The notes below the pieces were generated by a model. That model had not been told where the DNA came from and did no database searches. It saw only the letters and a list, made by a program, of their open reading frames with translations. This document shows, piece by piece, positions 51,757 to 60,552 of a stretch of DNA of 64,000 nucleotides. The stretch spans positions 3,366,501 to 3,430,500 of the forward strand of contig NZ_JAPFCC010000001.1 of NCBI RefSeq assembly GCF_025562715.2. The letters are read 5' to 3'. Source of the stretch: Endozoicomonas gorgoniicola. GTDB taxonomy: Bacteria; Pseudomonadota; Gammaproteobacteria; Pseudomonadales; Endozoicomonadaceae. Numbering within the stretch: the first letter of the stretch is position 1; every line of letters begins with the position of its first letter. Both the position numbers and the translations under genes were made by a program.

Positions 51757-52456
51757 CTGGTTCCTCCCTACTTAAAGCGAACCAGCAGCCTTGATGAGCT
51801 GTTACCCTGGCTCTATTTGAAAGGGATCTCCACAGGGGATTTTCAGGAAGCCTTATAGAGTCTTCTGGGTAGTCAGGCTGAGAACCTGTCACCAGGCGTC
51901 ATCAGTCGTTTAAAGACCCGCTGGATTGAAGAGCACAAACAGTGGAACCAGCGAAAGCTGGAAAACAAGCACTACGTGTATGTCTGGGCTGACGGTGTGC
52001 ACTTCAACATACGTGGCGACGAGGGTCGCCACTGCATTCTGATGTTGATTGGCGTCACCGACCATGGCAAGAAAGAGCTGATAGCCATTGAAGATGGTTA
52101 CCGGGAGTCCACCCAAAGCTGGGAAGAACTTCTTTCCAGAGTTGAACAGCAAGGGCTGGCTAAGGCTCCAGCGCTGGCCGTAGGTGACGGTGCGTTGGGA
52201 TTCTGGAAAGCTGTAAGCAAAGTCTGGCCAGCCCCCCGGCACCAGCGTTGTTGGGTTCACAAGACAGCGAACGTGCTGAACAAGCTGCCAAAATCCGTGC
52301 AGTCCAAGGTAAAGAGTGACTTGCATGATATTTGGCAGGCAGAAACCCGTGAGCAGGCTTATACGGCCTTCGACAACACGGTCAAGCGCTTTGGTGCCAA
52401 GTACCCGAAAGCCATGGAGTGCCTGAGTAAAGATAAAGAGCAGATGCTGGCCTTTT
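51757..52456 (+). pseudogene. IS256-family transposase remnant
   Basis: The frame starts inside the protein (VPPYLKRTSSLDELLPWLYL), has an in-frame TAG at about 51856, and continues with VWADGVHFNIRG and ALAVGDGALGFWKAV, the first two Asp regions of IS256 enzymes. It stops at MLAFYD, where intact members continue into the region with the catalytic Glu. No terminal repeats are seen. It is truncated at both ends and fused to an IS3 fragment. Confidence 0.85.
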
Positions 52457-52515
52457 ATGACTCCTGAATTTAAGGAATCTGCGGTGAAACTGGCTGTAGA
52501 GTCTGATAAACCAGC
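52454..52515 (+). pseudogene. IS3-family orfA fragment
   Basis: MTPEFKESAVKLAVESDKPAT matches the start of an IS3-group OrfA. The similarity ends after about 20 residues and no helix-turn-helix or orfB follows. It is joined directly to the IS256 remnant. The remaining DNA up to 52638 holds nothing I recognise. Confidence 0.7.
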
Positions 52516-52638
52516 AACAACAAGGTCATGTTGGAAAAAATGTCTAATAGGTTGGGAAACAAAGCTGCAGAATGCGAAGTTCAGAGCTGTAAATGCCTGT
52601 CTCAATAAAATCTGTTTCCTAACTTATTTAGACTTATT

Positions 52639-53700
52639 TTAAACAAGATCCGGTTGATATAAATCTTCATCATCCAGGGTTACAAGGGTGAATTCAGGGA
52701 CAGGCAATCCATTTTCTCTAAGAATCTCATTAACTTCTTCGAGTTTAAATACTCTTAACTCTGACTCGTCTGCCTTATAACCTGGTTCAGCTACACCCGA
52801 AGTCGCTGGTGATTGCTTATCTTCTTCTGGCAGTGCTTTTATAGCAATGCTTTTTTGAGCCGATGTAATCGTTGACGATGAAGGGTTTTCCCTCTTATCA
52901 GGCCTTCCCTTATTTTGGGCTTCTGAAAGGTCAGAAGTGGCTGATTTTAACCATTTTGTTTTATCCTGCTTAACTGTCAAGCGTCTATCACCTATTGACA
53001 TGTAGCGTGCAACTTCACGCTCTTTTACAAACCATAGTGGTCGCTTGACTTCATAATTTGGTGGTGAAGGTTTTTCAACCCTTTTCCCAAATAGATAATT
53101 ACGAGTACGCAAGCTCATTCGTATATTGGCGTTCCATATTTTATTACCACCAACTTGCTTTGAGCGTGAATTGTAATAAGGAATATTCTCCTCAAACCAT
53201 TTATAAATATCCCTTACAGGAAGCTCTTTTTCCTGACTATCACTAATAGCCATTATTATTAGTTGAGAAGTACGTATGTTTGGTTTTTCTTCGGTGCTCT
53301 TTATATCTATAGAAGTCTTTTCATTCGATCTTCGTACTTCAATATAATGCCTGGATTCTTCACCTTCTTCACCTTCTTCAGTTTTAAAGAAAGACACGTT
53401 CATTGAATCTTCTGTTTGCCTGCTGGATGAAGGTCTATTTGACTGCTCCTCGCTTTCTGGAATATTGATAGTAAATGTTTTTATACATTTTTGTTTTTGT
53501 GATGAGGTGGCATCAGAAGCAAGGTGCAGAGTGTCAGGTTGCGGCATAACAGTCGTTGTGCGTCCATAGGTGCTTGCCTGCGAAGGTGCAGGTGCAGGTG
53601 CAGGTGCAGGTGCAGGTGCAGGTGCAGGATGCTCAGGATTAATGTTGCCATACCCTGCATGTGTAAAGCTCCGTCCTGGAGAAACATCATTAGGGTTCAT
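52639..53700 (-). CDS. Protein with a fork-head-like DNA-binding domain
   Basis: The 353-residue protein has a PAPAPAP tract at about 25-39, a disordered acidic middle, and at about 141-224 a segment that follows the eukaryotic fork-head (FOX) winged-helix pattern: LIIMAI, EKEL, IYKWFEEN, PYY, then W-x3-IR-x2-L (IWNANIRMSLRTRNYLF), and a final PLWFVK in the place of the wing-2 tryptophan. The recognition-helix His of FOX proteins is Met here. The remainder is Ser/Lys/Glu rich. CAGGAG precedes the start. Two other eukaryote-like genes lie upstream on the same strand, so a secreted protein acting on host chromatin is a reasonable guess. No signal peptide is visible. Confidence 0.72.
   Translation of the reverse strand: MNPNDVSPGRSFTHAGYGNINPEHPAPAPAPAPAPAPAPSQASTYGRTTTVMPQPDTLHLASDATSSQKQKCIKTFTINIPESEEQSNRPSSSRQTEDSMNVSFFKTEEGEEGEESRHYIEVRRSNEKTSIDIKSTEEKPNIRTSQLIIMAISDSQEKELPVRDIYKWFEENIPYYNSRSKQVGGNKIWNANIRMSLRTRNYLFGKRVEKPSPPNYEVKRPLWFVKEREVARYMSIGDRRLTVKQDKTKWLKSATSDLSEAQNKGRPDKRENPSSSTITSAQKSIAIKALPEEDKQSPATSGVAEPGYKADESELRVFKLEEVNEILRENGLPVPEFTLVTLDDEDLYQPDLV
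53585..53626. repeat. Hexanucleotide repeat GGTGCA x7
   Basis: Seven perfect copies of GGTGCA encode the Ala-Pro repeats of the fork-head-like protein on the minus strand. A perfect hexamer array in a coding region can change in copy number by slippage without shifting the frame. Confidence 0.9.
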
Positions 53701-53966
53701 TATGTAATACTCCTGATAGTTAAACTCATTTTTTTATTTTCCGAAAATCACTGTTTTCCCTGAGCACGAAAGTGATATTTTTAACTTAGTTATTTAAATG
53801 GATATAGAAAGTTATCAAAAAGTTCAAGCACTGTCAGGAATACTGAGAATTAGGTTAGCAATAGTAACTAAATCACCACACCGGGCACTGAGTGTAACCT
53901 GACTGAGGCAGAAGATAGCACCATTAAAACGATGATGAAAATGGACATCCTTCGTTGCAAGTACGC

Positions 53967-56087
53967 TTAAGTGACCCTTTTGATATCAGGAAACATTTTC
54001 TCAAAACACTCCCAGAATGCAGACCCGTAATTGAGCCGAAACTCCTCTCCGGGCTCAATGTCACGGGTAGCAACCAGTAAAGCCATAACGGAATGTTTCC
54101 TGATGAATTCAGTATTGTAGGGCGCTACATCATTGACAAAGCTACCGCCACCAATACCCTCTCTTGGGGTTTGCTCCCCCACTAAAGTAAAGTTCTCTGT
54201 CACCCCGAGGCTGTATGTGAAAATTGATGGGTCTTCATTTAGCAATGCTTCGTATTCATTTAAATCCACTTTCCTCCCCTCAAACCAGGTAATGACCTCT
54301 CCCTTTTGAAACTTACGATCGGCAATCAGTCCTTTGCCCTGTGGGAGAAGAAGACTGTCATCCACTTTTATTCCGTGGCCTATGCTTACGCCCTTGTAAG
54401 TTTCAAGCGGAGGGGGAGAAGCACTCCTTAAAATGTGTTTGCAGATTCCGCTTGATGAACTGTCATCTTCAGGAGCCAGTTCGGATTGAGCAGGGTTTAC
54501 GGTGTCAGAATGTTTCTGATCAGAAAAAGGCAGTAGAGTACGATAAGTTTTGTGGAGCCTCTCTGCCCTTTGACGTAGATGCGATTTCAATTGTTTTTCA
54601 TCAAACTGTTTGAGTGCTTCAGATAAGTAAGCCCTGTTACTCCTGATGGCTGCCTGAAGCGTATGATTCTCATTAACTCCAGAAGCTAAAGCAAACAAAT
54701 CATCAGGATGAATCTGTGTGCCTTTGTATTCTTTGTGCTTAATCTTTCTGTACATTTTATATAAGCATTGAGCATCTAGCTGCGTATAAACTTCCTGACA
54801 GTTGATGCCAAATCTGTGAATATAAGCCAACGTAAGCATGTTAGCGTCGTAGCAATTTTTATCGTATTCAACACCGTCTATTGGTCTGTATTTAATCCCT
54901 TTAATTTTTTCTCCATTTACCTTAAGACCTCCCTTTACCGACGTTATTATTCTGGAGAAATTAAAATCGTACTTTCGGCACAAATCAAAAAGCTCTTCAT
55001 TATATTTTTCATCTTCAGCCTCAGATAAAGCATTTATAGAATAAAAATCACTTTTTAAACTTAATGTTTTATCAATTTTCTCAATAACCGAGATACCTTT
55101 TTGCTTTTTGAAATACTCAATTATTTCAACCTGCCCCCATACAGTATCTTTCTTTCTCATATTGCCATGAGTCCCTGTCACTCTCCGCAAGCAGGGTGGT
55201 AAAGATATATTATGTTCATTTAGCTTTTTGGCAAGAACATTTCTTTTAGTAATAGTGCTTTTCTCTCTAAAATCTAACTCTTGTCCATAACTTACATTCA
55301 TTTCGAGGCACATGAATTTATAAAAAACCAATTCATAAAACTCGGTATCAGGATTCAGAATTTTGAGTATGGGTATATAACTGAACTTTACATCTTCAAG
55401 CTTTAATGGGGAAAATAGCAAATGAAAAATATTCTTATGGGCAAGAGTCCACTCGCTTTGACTATGTCGAAAGATACCATTTGCAGGTATCTCAACACTT
55501 TTTCTACTAGGCAAATTATTCCAGTTAGTTATTTTAACTTTTAACTCTGAACCGTATCTTCCAACTGTTTGAAAGTACTCTTCTGACTCAGAATCCAGCA
55601 ACCTTATTGATTCCAGGCTTAACTCTTTAATTTCGATAATGCCCCAAACATACAAAGCATAACGAGCAAGGTGTTCATTCCAGGTATCATGTGAACATTT
55701 CATTTCTGGCCAATCTGATTGCTGCCATTTGAAATTATTATTCAGATATTTTACCAGACTATCCAGAGGACGTATGGTGTAACCATTATGATCTATATAT
55801 GTTTTTAAATTCTTATATTCCTTTTTAATTTCTTCAATCTCTGTTGCTTTATAGGTGAACTCTCTACAAACATTCAAACTGGCAGAAGCGTTTTGAGAAC
55901 CACCTGATGGCGTCGGGAGTGTAAGCTTTCTTTTTTTTAAGGAAGGAGCTTCGGATTCTTTGTGGTTTGCCTTGAAATTTGGTAGTGATTTTTTTCCCCT
56001 TTGGGAAGAACGCCTCTTTCCACTTGAACGCGGCTGTGGCTCCGGTTGAATTGTCTGATGGCATGCGACGGCTCTCCCTATATTCAT
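53967..56087 (-). CDS. SET-domain protein, putative host-directed methyltransferase
   Basis: In this 706-residue protein the N-terminal 60 residues are strongly basic (SGKRRSSQRGKKSL and LKKRKLTL, the latter NLS-like). About 80-560 is unrecognised. About 570-690 is a SET domain: GKGLIADRKFQKGEVI, a middle GGGSFVNDVAPYNTEF that replaces the usual NHS block, and RDIEPGEEFRLNYG, with the Asn-Tyr-Gly of the active-site end. SET proteins methylate lysines, often on histones. Bacterial ones such as Legionella RomA and Chlamydia NUE are secreted effectors. AGGAAG precedes the start, and only 17 bp separate it from the gene upstream, so the two are co-transcribed. Confidence 0.8.
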   Translation of the reverse strand: MNIGRAVACHQTIQPEPQPRSSGKRRSSQRGKKSLPNFKANHKESEAPSLKKRKLTLPTPSGGSQNASASLNVCREFTYKATEIEEIKKEYKNLKTYIDHNGYTIRPLDSLVKYLNNNFKWQQSDWPEMKCSHDTWNEHLARYALYVWGIIEIKELSLESIRLLDSESEEYFQTVGRYGSELKVKITNWNNLPSRKSVEIPANGIFRHSQSEWTLAHKNIFHLLFSPLKLEDVKFSYIPILKILNPDTEFYELVFYKFMCLEMNVSYGQELDFREKSTITKRNVLAKKLNEHNISLPPCLRRVTGTHGNMRKKDTVWGQVEIIEYFKKQKGISVIEKIDKTLSLKSDFYSINALSEAEDEKYNEELFDLCRKYDFNFSRIITSVKGGLKVNGEKIKGIKYRPIDGVEYDKNCYDANMLTLAYIHRFGINCQEVYTQLDAQCLYKMYRKIKHKEYKGTQIHPDDLFALASGVNENHTLQAAIRSNRAYLSEALKQFDEKQLKSHLRQRAERLHKTYRTLLPFSDQKHSDTVNPAQSELAPEDDSSSSGICKHILRSASPPPLETYKGVSIGHGIKVDDSLLLPQGKGLIADRKFQKGEVITWFEGRKVDLNEYEALLNEDPSIFTYSLGVTENFTLVGEQTPREGIGGGSFVNDVAPYNTEFIRKHSVMALLVATRDIEPGEEFRLNYGSAFWECFEKMFPDIKRVT

Positions 56088-56104
56088 TACTCACTTCCTT
56101 TTGT

Positions 56105-57100
56105 TCACGGCTCTATTTCGCTTGACTCACCACCTGAATCATCCGAAAGATAAAGGTCTCCATCTAGTAGTTCCATCGATGCTTCAATTTCCCTGCTTAG
56201 ACTACGTCCAAATAATCTATTGCCATATTGCGTACTCGTACCTTCATTCTCAATATCAGGATCTACGTCAACGCTATCAGTCTTTGCTTTTTTATCAGCA
56301 GGCTCACTGCCAGAAGGCATATTACTTTTTCTTTTATTTGTCTTTCCCTCAGAATCAGGTTCTTCAATGAGTAACATACCCGGTGAGTGCTTATCTATTT
56401 CTTTATCAAACGCTTCCCAATCAAAATAAATATTACCACCAGCTGTATCATAATGCTTTGTTTCTAATGCGGTCATGATTGATATTTCAACCCATAAACC
56501 TAACAAAAATGCAAACTCATTATCTTTCTTCATTTCTGAACGAATACTGTCTAACCACTCATAACCTAAGCGTGGTGTTTTCTTATTCTCACACAGGTAA
56601 GAATAAAAACCTTCTTTTTTTAAAAACTCTTCTTGCCATTTTTTTCGATTAATCAAATCATCAAACTTTACAACTGCCGCCCATAGTTTATCAATATTAT
56701 TATTTGTGAATTTTTTTATTTTTATGGTATAAGTTTCGCTAATTTCTTTTAGCTGTGCTTTTGCTTCGTCTGCTTCCATCCACTCAAGATAAGTCCCAAG
56801 ATTAAATTTATGATCATCAAGATTTATAATAATTCTTTCTGGAAGCCTTAAGCCTGCATGGATATGTTCTCTGGGAAAAGCAAAATCGTCTTCCGTCCCT
56901 TTTTTCAAAATGTTGTACACGGAAGTTCCCTTTATACTGGCGAATTTTTTAAACCTGCTGTTTTCCACACCACTTGAAGAAGGCTCGGCACTATTACCTT
57001 CTTCAATAGTGCCTTCTTCAATAGTGCCTTCTTCGATAGTGCCTACGCAAACAGGTATCTCTACTCCCGGAGTACCCTTTGCTGGAAAACCTGTGTTCAT
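56105..57100 (-). CDS. Unrecognised protein with bipartite NLS-like signal
   Basis: The 331-residue protein begins with GTIEEG repeats (about residues 19-35) and a Ser-rich linker. The central part is helical and has no family I recognise. Near residues 260-280 the sequence KRKSNMPSGSEPADKKAK has the layout of a classical bipartite nuclear localisation signal, two basic clusters separated by about 11 residues. The acidic C-terminus follows. It is the first gene of the cluster with the SET and fork-head-like proteins, and TGGAG lies in front of its start. A role in the host nucleus is inferred from this signal and the neighbours. Confidence 0.6.
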   Translation of the reverse strand: MNTGFPAKGTPGVEIPVCVGTIEEGTIEEGTIEEGNSAEPSSSGVENSRFKKFASIKGTSVYNILKKGTEDDFAFPREHIHAGLRLPERIIINLDDHKFNLGTYLEWMEADEAKAQLKEISETYTIKIKKFTNNNIDKLWAAVVKFDDLINRKKWQEEFLKKEGFYSYLCENKKTPRLGYEWLDSIRSEMKKDNEFAFLLGLWVEISIMTALETKHYDTAGGNIYFDWEAFDKEIDKHSPGMLLIEEPDSEGKTNKRKSNMPSGSEPADKKAKTDSVDVDPDIENEGTSTQYGNRLFGRSLSREIEASMELLDGDLYLSDDSGGESSEIEP

Positions 57101-57292
57101 ATTTATACTCCATTAATAGAACCCGTGATGATCCATACCCTGTGTTTTTGATTTTAGAATCATTGCCGGCTATGTTATAAGCCGTCAATGGAACAGTCAT
57201 CCTAACCCCACTGAATGGCTTATTGTTTAATTCATCTTTCACGTAGACTGCTTTTGTTTTAATAAGTTCCCTATCTCCTAACTGAAAGAGGA

Positions 57293-57314
57293 CTCCCTGC
57301 GAACCAGCAGGGAG
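57293..57314 (-). terminator. Hairpin after the SEC-C gene
   Basis: The arms CTCCCTGC and GCAGGGAG with a 6-base loop lie 16 bp after the stop of the DUF1186/SEC-C gene. The following bases on the minus strand (TCCTCTTTC) are only moderately T-rich, so this is a weak terminator candidate. Confidence 0.5.
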
Positions 57315-57329
57315 AGGATGTCAAGACGT

Positions 57330-58271
57330 TTACCCGCAACACTTCTTAAATTTTTTACCACTGCCGCATGGGCAAGGGTCATTACGCCCGACCTTCGGAG
57401 CTTCCCGAACAAAGGTTCCCTCTGTCAGAAATTCCTGCCCGGCTGGCGCCTGCAGACCCTGAGGCTCAGGAAAGAGTGTGGCCAGATCAAAATCGTCGTC
57501 ATCGTCATCGTCGTACTTTGCCTCTGGTTGAAAACTGTGCCAGTTCTCAAGGCTACCGATGGTGTCGGTGATCAGGTCTTTATGAAAAGACCTTTCGTGC
57601 CTATCCGGTTCACCAGCCTGCAGGTCATCTTCAACATCCTTTAGTTTCTTGAATTGCTTCATTTCCGGCCAGCGCTGATAGGCCGTTCTGATCTCGGGCA
57701 GCAGATCGGCGAAACCGTGCATTTCGCAAATATTTTCGAGAACAATGGGAAGGTAGCCATCATCATCACCGTACTGAAGCTCACCAGCGAGCATTGCACG
57801 ACAGTAATCTTTTAATGAATCCGTCGGAAACTGATTCTGGAATGCCAGTGTACCCAGGGAATAGAAAGCCGCAGCCCGAACAAATTCATCGACACCGGGG
57901 TTTTCTGCCAGCGCCTGAACAGGTGCCATATCACCGTCGCAGACCGAGGCAATAATACGGGGTAAAGCCTCTGTGACCAGATCCCCCAGAAAACCGTCGT
58001 TAGTTTCATCCAGCTGTGTCAGCAGATGGATTAACGGGCGATAAGCGCGGGTCTCCCGGAACTGGCCGAGCAGGTACATGGCAAACAGCAGCAGGTCGGT
58101 CTGGTCGTTATCCACAGCTTTCTGCACATCCGCTGCTACGGTTTCAAGGTACTCCAGCAGCAGCGGTGCAGCGGTCTCCTGCTGGTCGATCAGCGTTTGC
58201 AGTGCTTCACGGGGGAAAACGCCAGGCTGATAGACAGACAGTGTTTCAATAGCTTGTTGTACGTTACTCAT
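57330..58271 (-). CDS. DUF1186 protein with SEC-C metal-binding motif
   Basis: The 313-residue protein is made of helical repeats (DUF1186-like, about 1-225), an Asp-rich linker (DDDDDDD at about 253) and a C-terminal SEC-C motif, RNDPCPCGSGKKFKKCC, which binds zinc through three Cys plus Cys or His. The SEC-C motif is the one found at the end of SecA and YecA-type proteins. The precise role is unknown. The ATG at 58271 (MSNVQQAIETL) fits the family start. The upstream extension from 58349 is not family-like. Confidence 0.82.
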   Translation of the reverse strand: MSNVQQAIETLSVYQPGVFPREALQTLIDQQETAAPLLLEYLETVAADVQKAVDNDQTDLLLFAMYLLGQFRETRAYRPLIHLLTQLDETNDGFLGDLVTEALPRIIASVCDGDMAPVQALAENPGVDEFVRAAAFYSLGTLAFQNQFPTDSLKDYCRAMLAGELQYGDDDGYLPIVLENICEMHGFADLLPEIRTAYQRWPEMKQFKKLKDVEDDLQAGEPDRHERSFHKDLITDTIGSLENWHSFQPEAKYDDDDDDDFDLATLFPEPQGLQAPAGQEFLTEGTFVREAPKVGRNDPCPCGSGKKFKKCCG

Positions 58272-58361
58272 AAAAAACAACTTTCCTGTAGATAAAACGG
58301 TTGGGTTAGCCACGAGGCGGTGCTTGCACCCTCGGGGGTAACCCAACATAGGATGGTTAAC

Positions 58362-58440
58362 TCAGAGTTCGCCTGCGAAGGCTTTTTGGCTGAGGGAGTT
58401 GAACATAGCTTGCAGTTCTGCCTCTGACTTCTGGAAGCAT
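58362..58440 (-). pseudogene. Possible hsdS 3' end remnant
   Basis: On the minus strand the tail CFQKSEAELQAMFNSLSQKAFAGEL ends at a TGA (58364-58362). The ending LFxSLxxxAFxGEL is characteristic of the last helix of type I restriction specificity subunits (HsdS). Only about 25 residues remain and no other hsd gene is in the window, so this is a small relic and the call rests on a short match. Confidence 0.5.
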
Positions 58441-58494
58441 TATGCTGGGAATTGTGCTTTTTACAAATTTTAGAAAAGCGTAATTAACAGCATT

Positions 58495-58624
58495 TTGTAG
58501 TCTGGTCTGGATATATCACCAGTTATCACCTATCGCCTATCGCCTGAGTGTGAATGACTTTGAGAAAGGTTTTGAAATCATGGGCTCCGGCCAGTCTGGC
58601 AAAGTGATTCTTGACTGGAGCTGA
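58495..58624 (+). pseudogene. tdh: L-threonine 3-dehydrogenase (tdh) 3' end remnant
   Basis: The end of the frame, NDFEKGFEIMGSGQSGKVILDWS, matches the C-terminus of Tdh. Just upstream SGLDISPVITYRL also matches, but in another frame, because the 7-bp unit CTATCGC is duplicated in tandem (58530-58543). An in-frame TAG replaces the usual Gln before SGLD. Nothing recognisable remains farther upstream. The downstream 58625-58680 holds no gene. Confidence 0.75.
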
Positions 58625-58680
58625 CACGGTTCTCTGGCCTGGTTTCTATTATCAGGCTGTGTTGGCATAGAACGGCTGTA

Positions 58681-59853
58681 AGTAGTTATAAATTAGCTAT
58701 CGAATATTTTTGACCGTCCGGTTACTAAAAATAGTTATTCCAATTCTACCGGCAGCGCTCAGTGTAGTGATTATACTCCAGCTATCACCAACAACACCTG
58801 CGTTACTGCTTCAACGAAAATGAAAACCGTTTTACCTATCACAGATGGGGCCATTAGAGAAACCCTGCAGATCGCCAGGAGTCATGGCCCAACACCCTAT
58901 GTCAGAGAAAGAGCACACGCTGTACTGCTCAGCTCTCGTGGCTTTCCTATGGCTCAAATTGCCGATATCTTTGAGGTTCAGTACCAGACGGTATCACGCT
59001 GGCTTGATGACTGGGAGGATTATGGTATTCGAGGGCTATACAAAACACACGACGGAGGGAAGAAACCTATTTACAATTCTGAAGAAGAACTGCGCATTAA
59101 AGAACTGGTGGCTAAGGAACCCCGCCGTATATCATATGTCCAATCCAAAATCGAAGAGGAAACAGGCAAATCCGCATCAAAGACGACAATAGGTAGAATA
59201 ATAAAAAAGCTGGGGATGGTTTACAAAAGACTCCGTAAATCATGCAAGCATAAAAGAGATGAGGAGCAGTTTCAGCGTAGTAAGGCAGCATTGAAAGATG
59301 CTCAAGAAGCTGAAGATAAAGGTTTAATTAATTTGTTCTATTTTGACGAGTCAGGGTTTAGTCAGGAGCCTTGCGTACCTTATGGCTGGCAGGAGAAAGG
59401 CAAACAGCTCCGTATACCTTCAGTAAAAAGTAAAAGAATCAATGTTCTGGGGTTTATGAACCGTTCCTGTGAACTGTTTTATTACCCTGTAATTGGATCA
59501 GTTGATAGCAAGACAGTCATTGATATTTTCGACTATTTTGCCTATCAGATGACAGCTCCAGAGTACGGAGGAGATGATCGTTACACTGTGGTCATTATTG
59601 ATAATGCCAGCATTCACACCAGTAAAGCGTTCCGAGCAAGAATTGATGACTGGATTCTTGAGAAAAAAATGATTGTTTTATTTCTCCCCACATACTCTCC
59701 CGAGCTCAACCTGATTGAGATTCTATGGGATAAGGCTAAATATGAATGGATCGATATATTATCAATTGTGAATTTCAGAGGCTTTGAGAAAGAGGTAAAG
59801 CGAGTTTTTGATGGGGTCGGTCAGGAATATATGATTTCGTATGCATGACTACT
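58681..59853 (+). mobile_element. IS630-family element
   Basis: The element is 1,173 bp flanked by TA (58679-58680 and 59854-59855). The ends are AGTAGTTATAAAT at the left and, on the opposite strand at the right, AGTAGTCATGCAT. It carries a single intact transposase gene. It lies between the tdh remnant and the ankyrin gene terminator. It is a different IS630 type from the copy in tnsA. Confidence 0.82.
58820..59848 (+). CDS. IS630-family transposase
   Basis: The 342-residue protein has an N-terminal helix-turn-helix (MAQIADIFEVQYQTVSRWL), a winged region, and the DDE core with Asp in LFYFDESGFS, Asp in VVIIDNASIHTS and Glu in ELNLIEILWDKAK. Unlike the other IS630 copy it is a single continuous frame and probably functional. 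Confidence 0.93.
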   Translation: MKTVLPITDGAIRETLQIARSHGPTPYVRERAHAVLLSSRGFPMAQIADIFEVQYQTVSRWLDDWEDYGIRGLYKTHDGGKKPIYNSEEELRIKELVAKEPRRISYVQSKIEEETGKSASKTTIGRIIKKLGMVYKRLRKSCKHKRDEEQFQRSKAALKDAQEAEDKGLINLFYFDESGFSQEPCVPYGWQEKGKQLRIPSVKSKRINVLGFMNRSCELFYYPVIGSVDSKTVIDIFDYFAYQMTAPEYGGDDRYTVVIIDNASIHTSKAFRARIDDWILEKKMIVLFLPTYSPELNLIEILWDKAKYEWIDILSIVNFRGFEKEVKRVFDGVGQEYMISYA

Positions 59854-59855
59854 TA

Positions 59856-59891
59856 AAAAAGGTGAAAAGTTGTGGGGCGCGACTTTTCACC
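59856..59891 (-). terminator. Rho-independent terminator of the ankyrin gene
   Basis: On the minus strand a 10-bp stem, GGTGAAAAGT with ACTTTTCACC, around the loop CGCGCCCCACA is followed directly by TTTTTT. It starts about 19 bp after the ankyrin gene stop. The T-run touches the TA flank of the IS630, so that element inserted right at the terminator. Confidence 0.85.
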
Positions 59892-60212
59892 GATAATGAT
59901 TCGGGAGGGTCAGTTATTTGCACTGGCCAATCTGTAAAAGGGAAAAGCTGTCCGATCTTTGAGAACTTCCTTTACAGGGAGCGGCAGGGGATAATCATCA
60001 ATCGGTATTTTACGGGATTCCGTCAAAGCGAAAACTTGACGATAAGCAAATGCCTGGAGGCTAAAAGGAGTAGTAGCAAGGGCTTCAGGGGTTGTATCGT
60101 ATTTTTCCATAAGCTTCGTAAGCTTGCATTTATTCTCTACGTTTATGTTTGCGCCTTTTCTGATAAGTACGAAAGCCATCTCAATATCACCCTTGTCTAC
60201 TGCTGTCATTAA

Positions 60213-60545
60213 TGGACTATGATCGTATCCGTTATTATCATAATTAACATTGGCTCCGTGTTTCATCAGGAGTTTTGCCAAAGGAAGATCACCCTTGTTT
60301 ACTGCTGCCCATAATGGACTATGATCGTATCCATTATTATCATAATTAACATTGGCTCCGTGTTCTATCAGGAGCTCTGCCATAAGAAGATCACCCTTGT
60401 CTACTGCTGTCCTTAATGGACTATAATCGTATCCGTTATTATCATAATTAACATTGGCTCCGTGTTTTATCAGGAGTTTTGCCATAAGAAGATCACCCTT
60501 GTCTACTGCTGTCCTTAATGGACTATGATCGTGTCCGTTATTATC
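60213..60545. repeat. 102-bp tandem repeats in the ankyrin gene
   Basis: Nearly identical 102-bp units recur. For example GATCGTATCC occurs at 60221, 60323 and, with one or two changes, at 60425 and 60527. One or two further units lie on the other side of the IS1182 at 62281-62400. The DNA identity between units is much higher than needed to keep the ankyrin fold, pointing to recent duplication or ongoing homogenisation. Confidence 0.9.
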
Positions 60546-60552
60546 ATAATTA

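Noticed and set aside
53524..53763. Cys/Arg repeat protein on the plus strand
   Set aside because: It is the antisense reading of the GGTGCA hexamer repeat in the fork-head-like gene.
37040..58350. Search for the second Tn7-like end (inverted TTGGCAAT sites)
   Set aside because: Single partial matches occur but no set of spaced inverted sites was seen, so no left end is claimed and cargo limits are left open.
60213..60545. Regular repeats that could suggest a CRISPR array
   Set aside because: The 102-bp units are continuous, in frame, and encode ankyrin repeats. There are no short repeats with unique spacers.
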